64,000 nt of DNA, taken from Clusia tigrina (Eukaryota > Arthropoda > Insecta > Diptera > Clusiidae). The position numbers and the translations under genes were made by a program. Each line of letters opens with the position of its first letter. The first letter of the stretch is position 1. Below are positions 62,482-64,000 of this stretch, one piece after another. The stretch is taken from NCBI GenBank assembly GCA_920105625.2, contig OV050030.1, positions 219,836,325 to 219,900,324 on the forward strand, read 5' to 3'. The notes beneath the pieces are model-generated. The model was not told the DNA's origin. It worked only from the letters and a program-made list of their open reading frames with translations, and searched no databases.

Positions 62482-64000
62482 GCTCGAATACTTTCTTGTC
62501 ACAAAATTTCAAGATTTTAAGACGCTCCAGTAAAAAGTTACAAGCATTTGATTGTTGCAAACTTTGATAGGTGTCGGATGCACCGTATAGAAGTTAGGGC
62601 CATTTGAAGTTTATCAGTGTTTGATTTGGGACTCGAGGGTAGCATAGCTATGAGTGATAGTTTAAATTGACAAGAGGCTCGAGTACTTTATTGTCACAAA
62701 ATTTCAAGATTTTATGACGCTCCAGTAAAATGTTACAAGCATTTGATTGTTGCAAACGTTGATAGGTGTAGGACGCATAGTATAGAAATTAGGGCCATTT
62801 GAAGTTTTAGTAGTGGTTGATTTGGGACTCAAGGGAAGCATAGCTATGAGCGATAGCTTAAATTTACAAGAGGCTCGACTACTTTATTGTCACAAAATTT
62901 CAAGATTTTATGACTCTCCAGTAAGAAGTTACAAGCATTTGAATGTTGAAAATCTTTATAGGTGTAGGACGCACGGTATAGAAGTTAGGGCAATTTGAAG
63001 TTTTATCAGTGTTTGATTTGGGACTCAAGGGTAGCATAGCTATGATTGATAGCTTAAATTGACAAGAGGCTCGAGTACTTTATTGTCACAAAATTTCAAG
63101 ATTTTATGACGCTCAAGAAAAAGTTACAAGCATTTGATTGTTGCAAACTTTGATAGGTGTCGGATGCACCGTATAGAAGTTAGGGCCATTTGAAGTTTAT
63201 CAGAGTTTGATTTGGGACTCGAGGGTAGCATAGCTATGAGTGATAGTTTAAATTGACAAGAGGCTCGAGTACTTTATTGTCACAAAATTTCAAGATTTTA
63301 TGACGCTCCAGTAAAATGTTACAAGCATTTGATTGTTGCAAACGTTGATAGGTGTAGGACGCATAGTATAGAAATTAGGGCCATTTGAAGTTTTAGTAGT
63401 GGTTGATTTGGGACTGAAGGGAAGCATAGCTATGAGCGATAGCTTAAATTTACAAGAGGCTCGACTACTTTATTGTCACAAAATTTCAAGATTTTATGAC
63501 TCTCCAGTAAGAAGTTACAAGCATTTGAATGTTGAAAATCTTTATAGGTGTAGGACGCACGGTATAGAAGTTAGGGCAATTTGAAGTTTTATCAGTGTTT
63601 GATTTGGGACTCAAGGGTAGCATAGCTATGATTGATAGCTTAAATTGACAAGAGGCTCGAATACTTTCTTGTCACAAAATTTCAAGATTTTAAGACGCTC
63701 CAGTAAAAAGTTACAAGCATTTGATTGTTGCAAACTTTGATAGGTGTCGGATGCACCGTATAGAAGTTAGGGCCATTTGAAGTTTATCAGTGTTTGATTT
63801 GGGACTCGAGGGTAGCATAGCTATGAGTGATAGTTTAAATTGACAAGAGGCTCGAGTACTTTATTGTCACAAAATTTCAAGATTTTATGACGCTCCAGTA
63901 AAATGTTACAAGCATTTGATTGTTGCAAACGTTGATAGGTGTAGGACGCATAGTATAGAAATTAGGGCCATTTGAAGTTTTAGTAGTGGTTGATTTGGGA
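62482..64000. repeat. Three-monomer repeat, 586-587 bp, continuing off the window
   Basis: gggactcgag markers lie at 62,628, 63,214 and 63,801, giving steps of 586 and 587 bp. Each unit contains a cagtaaaatgttac monomer, a family B monomer with gctcgactac (62,813 and 63,399), and a monomer with tgattgatagc. The third monomer of the second unit switches near 63,655 to cgaatactttcttg, a rare variant also at 62,482, exactly 1,173 bp earlier. The array runs past the right end of the window. Confidence 0.82.

Larger units (their letters stand above)
1..64000. repeat. Satellite DNA array, 196-bp monomer, head to tail
   Basis: The window consists entirely of direct copies of one unit of about 196 bp. 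Landmark strings such as gggactcaaggg, gctcgagtac, gctccagtaaaaag and gaagttaggg recur in the same order and orientation about every 190-196 bp from end to end, giving roughly 327 monomers. A by-eye consensus is 196 bp with 73 G+C (about 37%). Single-base substitutions and indels of 1-5 bp are common; larger losses are rare. No inverted monomers, foreign insertions, tRNA or rRNA stretches or low-complexity gaps were seen. Nucleosome-sized monomers in long arrays are typical of eukaryotic centromeric or heterochromatic satellites. That location is inferred, not shown by the sequence. The species and satellite family are not recognised. No protein-coding gene is supported anywhere in the array. 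Confidence 0.98.

Noticed and set aside
1..64000. Dozens of 60-83 codon open frames on both strands as genes
   Set aside because: Each is a piece of one or about one and a quarter monomers. They mostly start at GTG or TTG, appear in overlapping antisense pairs, and depend on single monomer variants. None exceeds 83 codons in 64 kb, and no start or regulatory context differs from ordinary monomers.
1..64000. CRISPR array
   Set aside because: There is no alternation of short identical repeats with unique spacers; the whole 196-bp unit repeats and varies along its length.
1..64000. Telomeric repeat, because TTAGGG occurs in most monomers
   Set aside because: It is a single hexamer per monomer inside gaagttagggcc and is never tandem.
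1..64000. CENP-B box
   Set aside because: No string fitting the TTCG...A..CGGG core was seen; TTCG occurs only in rare variants such as aagcattcgattg and the nearby bases do not fit.
1..64000. rDNA or 5S spacer array
   Set aside because: No rRNA-like sequence or polymerase III internal control region is recognisable in the monomer.

Overview
The whole 64 kb window is one uninterrupted head-to-tail satellite DNA array. The repeating unit is about 196 bp; a consensus I assembled by eye is exactly 196 bp and about 37% G+C. Roughly 327 monomers follow one another in the same orientation from the first to the last base. I saw no unique sequence, no transposon, no RNA gene and no supportable protein-coding gene. 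Such a long array of nucleosome-sized monomers points to a eukaryote, most likely pericentromeric, centromeric or other constitutive heterochromatin. I do not recognise the family and cannot name the species. The array lacks the usual CENP-B box core, so I do not assign it to a mammalian alpha-type satellite.

Layout. Positions 1-8,260 hold relatively diverged monomers with a faint ten-monomer (about 1,950 bp) higher-order period. Positions 8,260-19,220 are a mosaic of multi-monomer duplications with offsets of 2,936, 784, 3,128 and 2,540 bp. Positions 19,220-33,760 contain a large duplication at offset 4,466/4,661 bp, plus an internal 2,123 bp repeat. Positions 33,760-37,400 are a nearly perfect 1,760 bp (nine-monomer) tandem duplication. 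Positions 37,400-41,700 are transitional. Positions 41,700-61,070 form a well-defined higher-order repeat (HOR). Its base unit is 3,519 bp (18 monomers), and length variants of 2,737, 3,326 and 4,495 bp differ from it by whole monomers (-4, -1, +5). The right edge, 62,482-64,000, shows a three-monomer 586 bp repeat.

Each monomer carries a perfect 10-bp palindrome (CATAGCTATG) overlapping a 6-bp-stem hairpin, an XhoI site (CTCGAG) next to it, and spaced A/T tracts. Monomers fall into recognisable families (canonical A, B with an actctccagtaagaag core, C with a taaatttatatgagg core), and the ordered combinations of these families define the HOR slots. Much of the variation at CpG positions is of the CG-to-TG or CG-to-CA type, consistent with past cytosine methylation. 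Short open frames of 50-80 codons recur in many monomers on both strands, but they start mostly at GTG or TTG and arise from monomer variants; I treat them as chance frames.

The biology of interest is therefore structural: a sequence record of unequal crossover and local amplification, with older sequence on the left and recently homogenised sequence in the middle and right.
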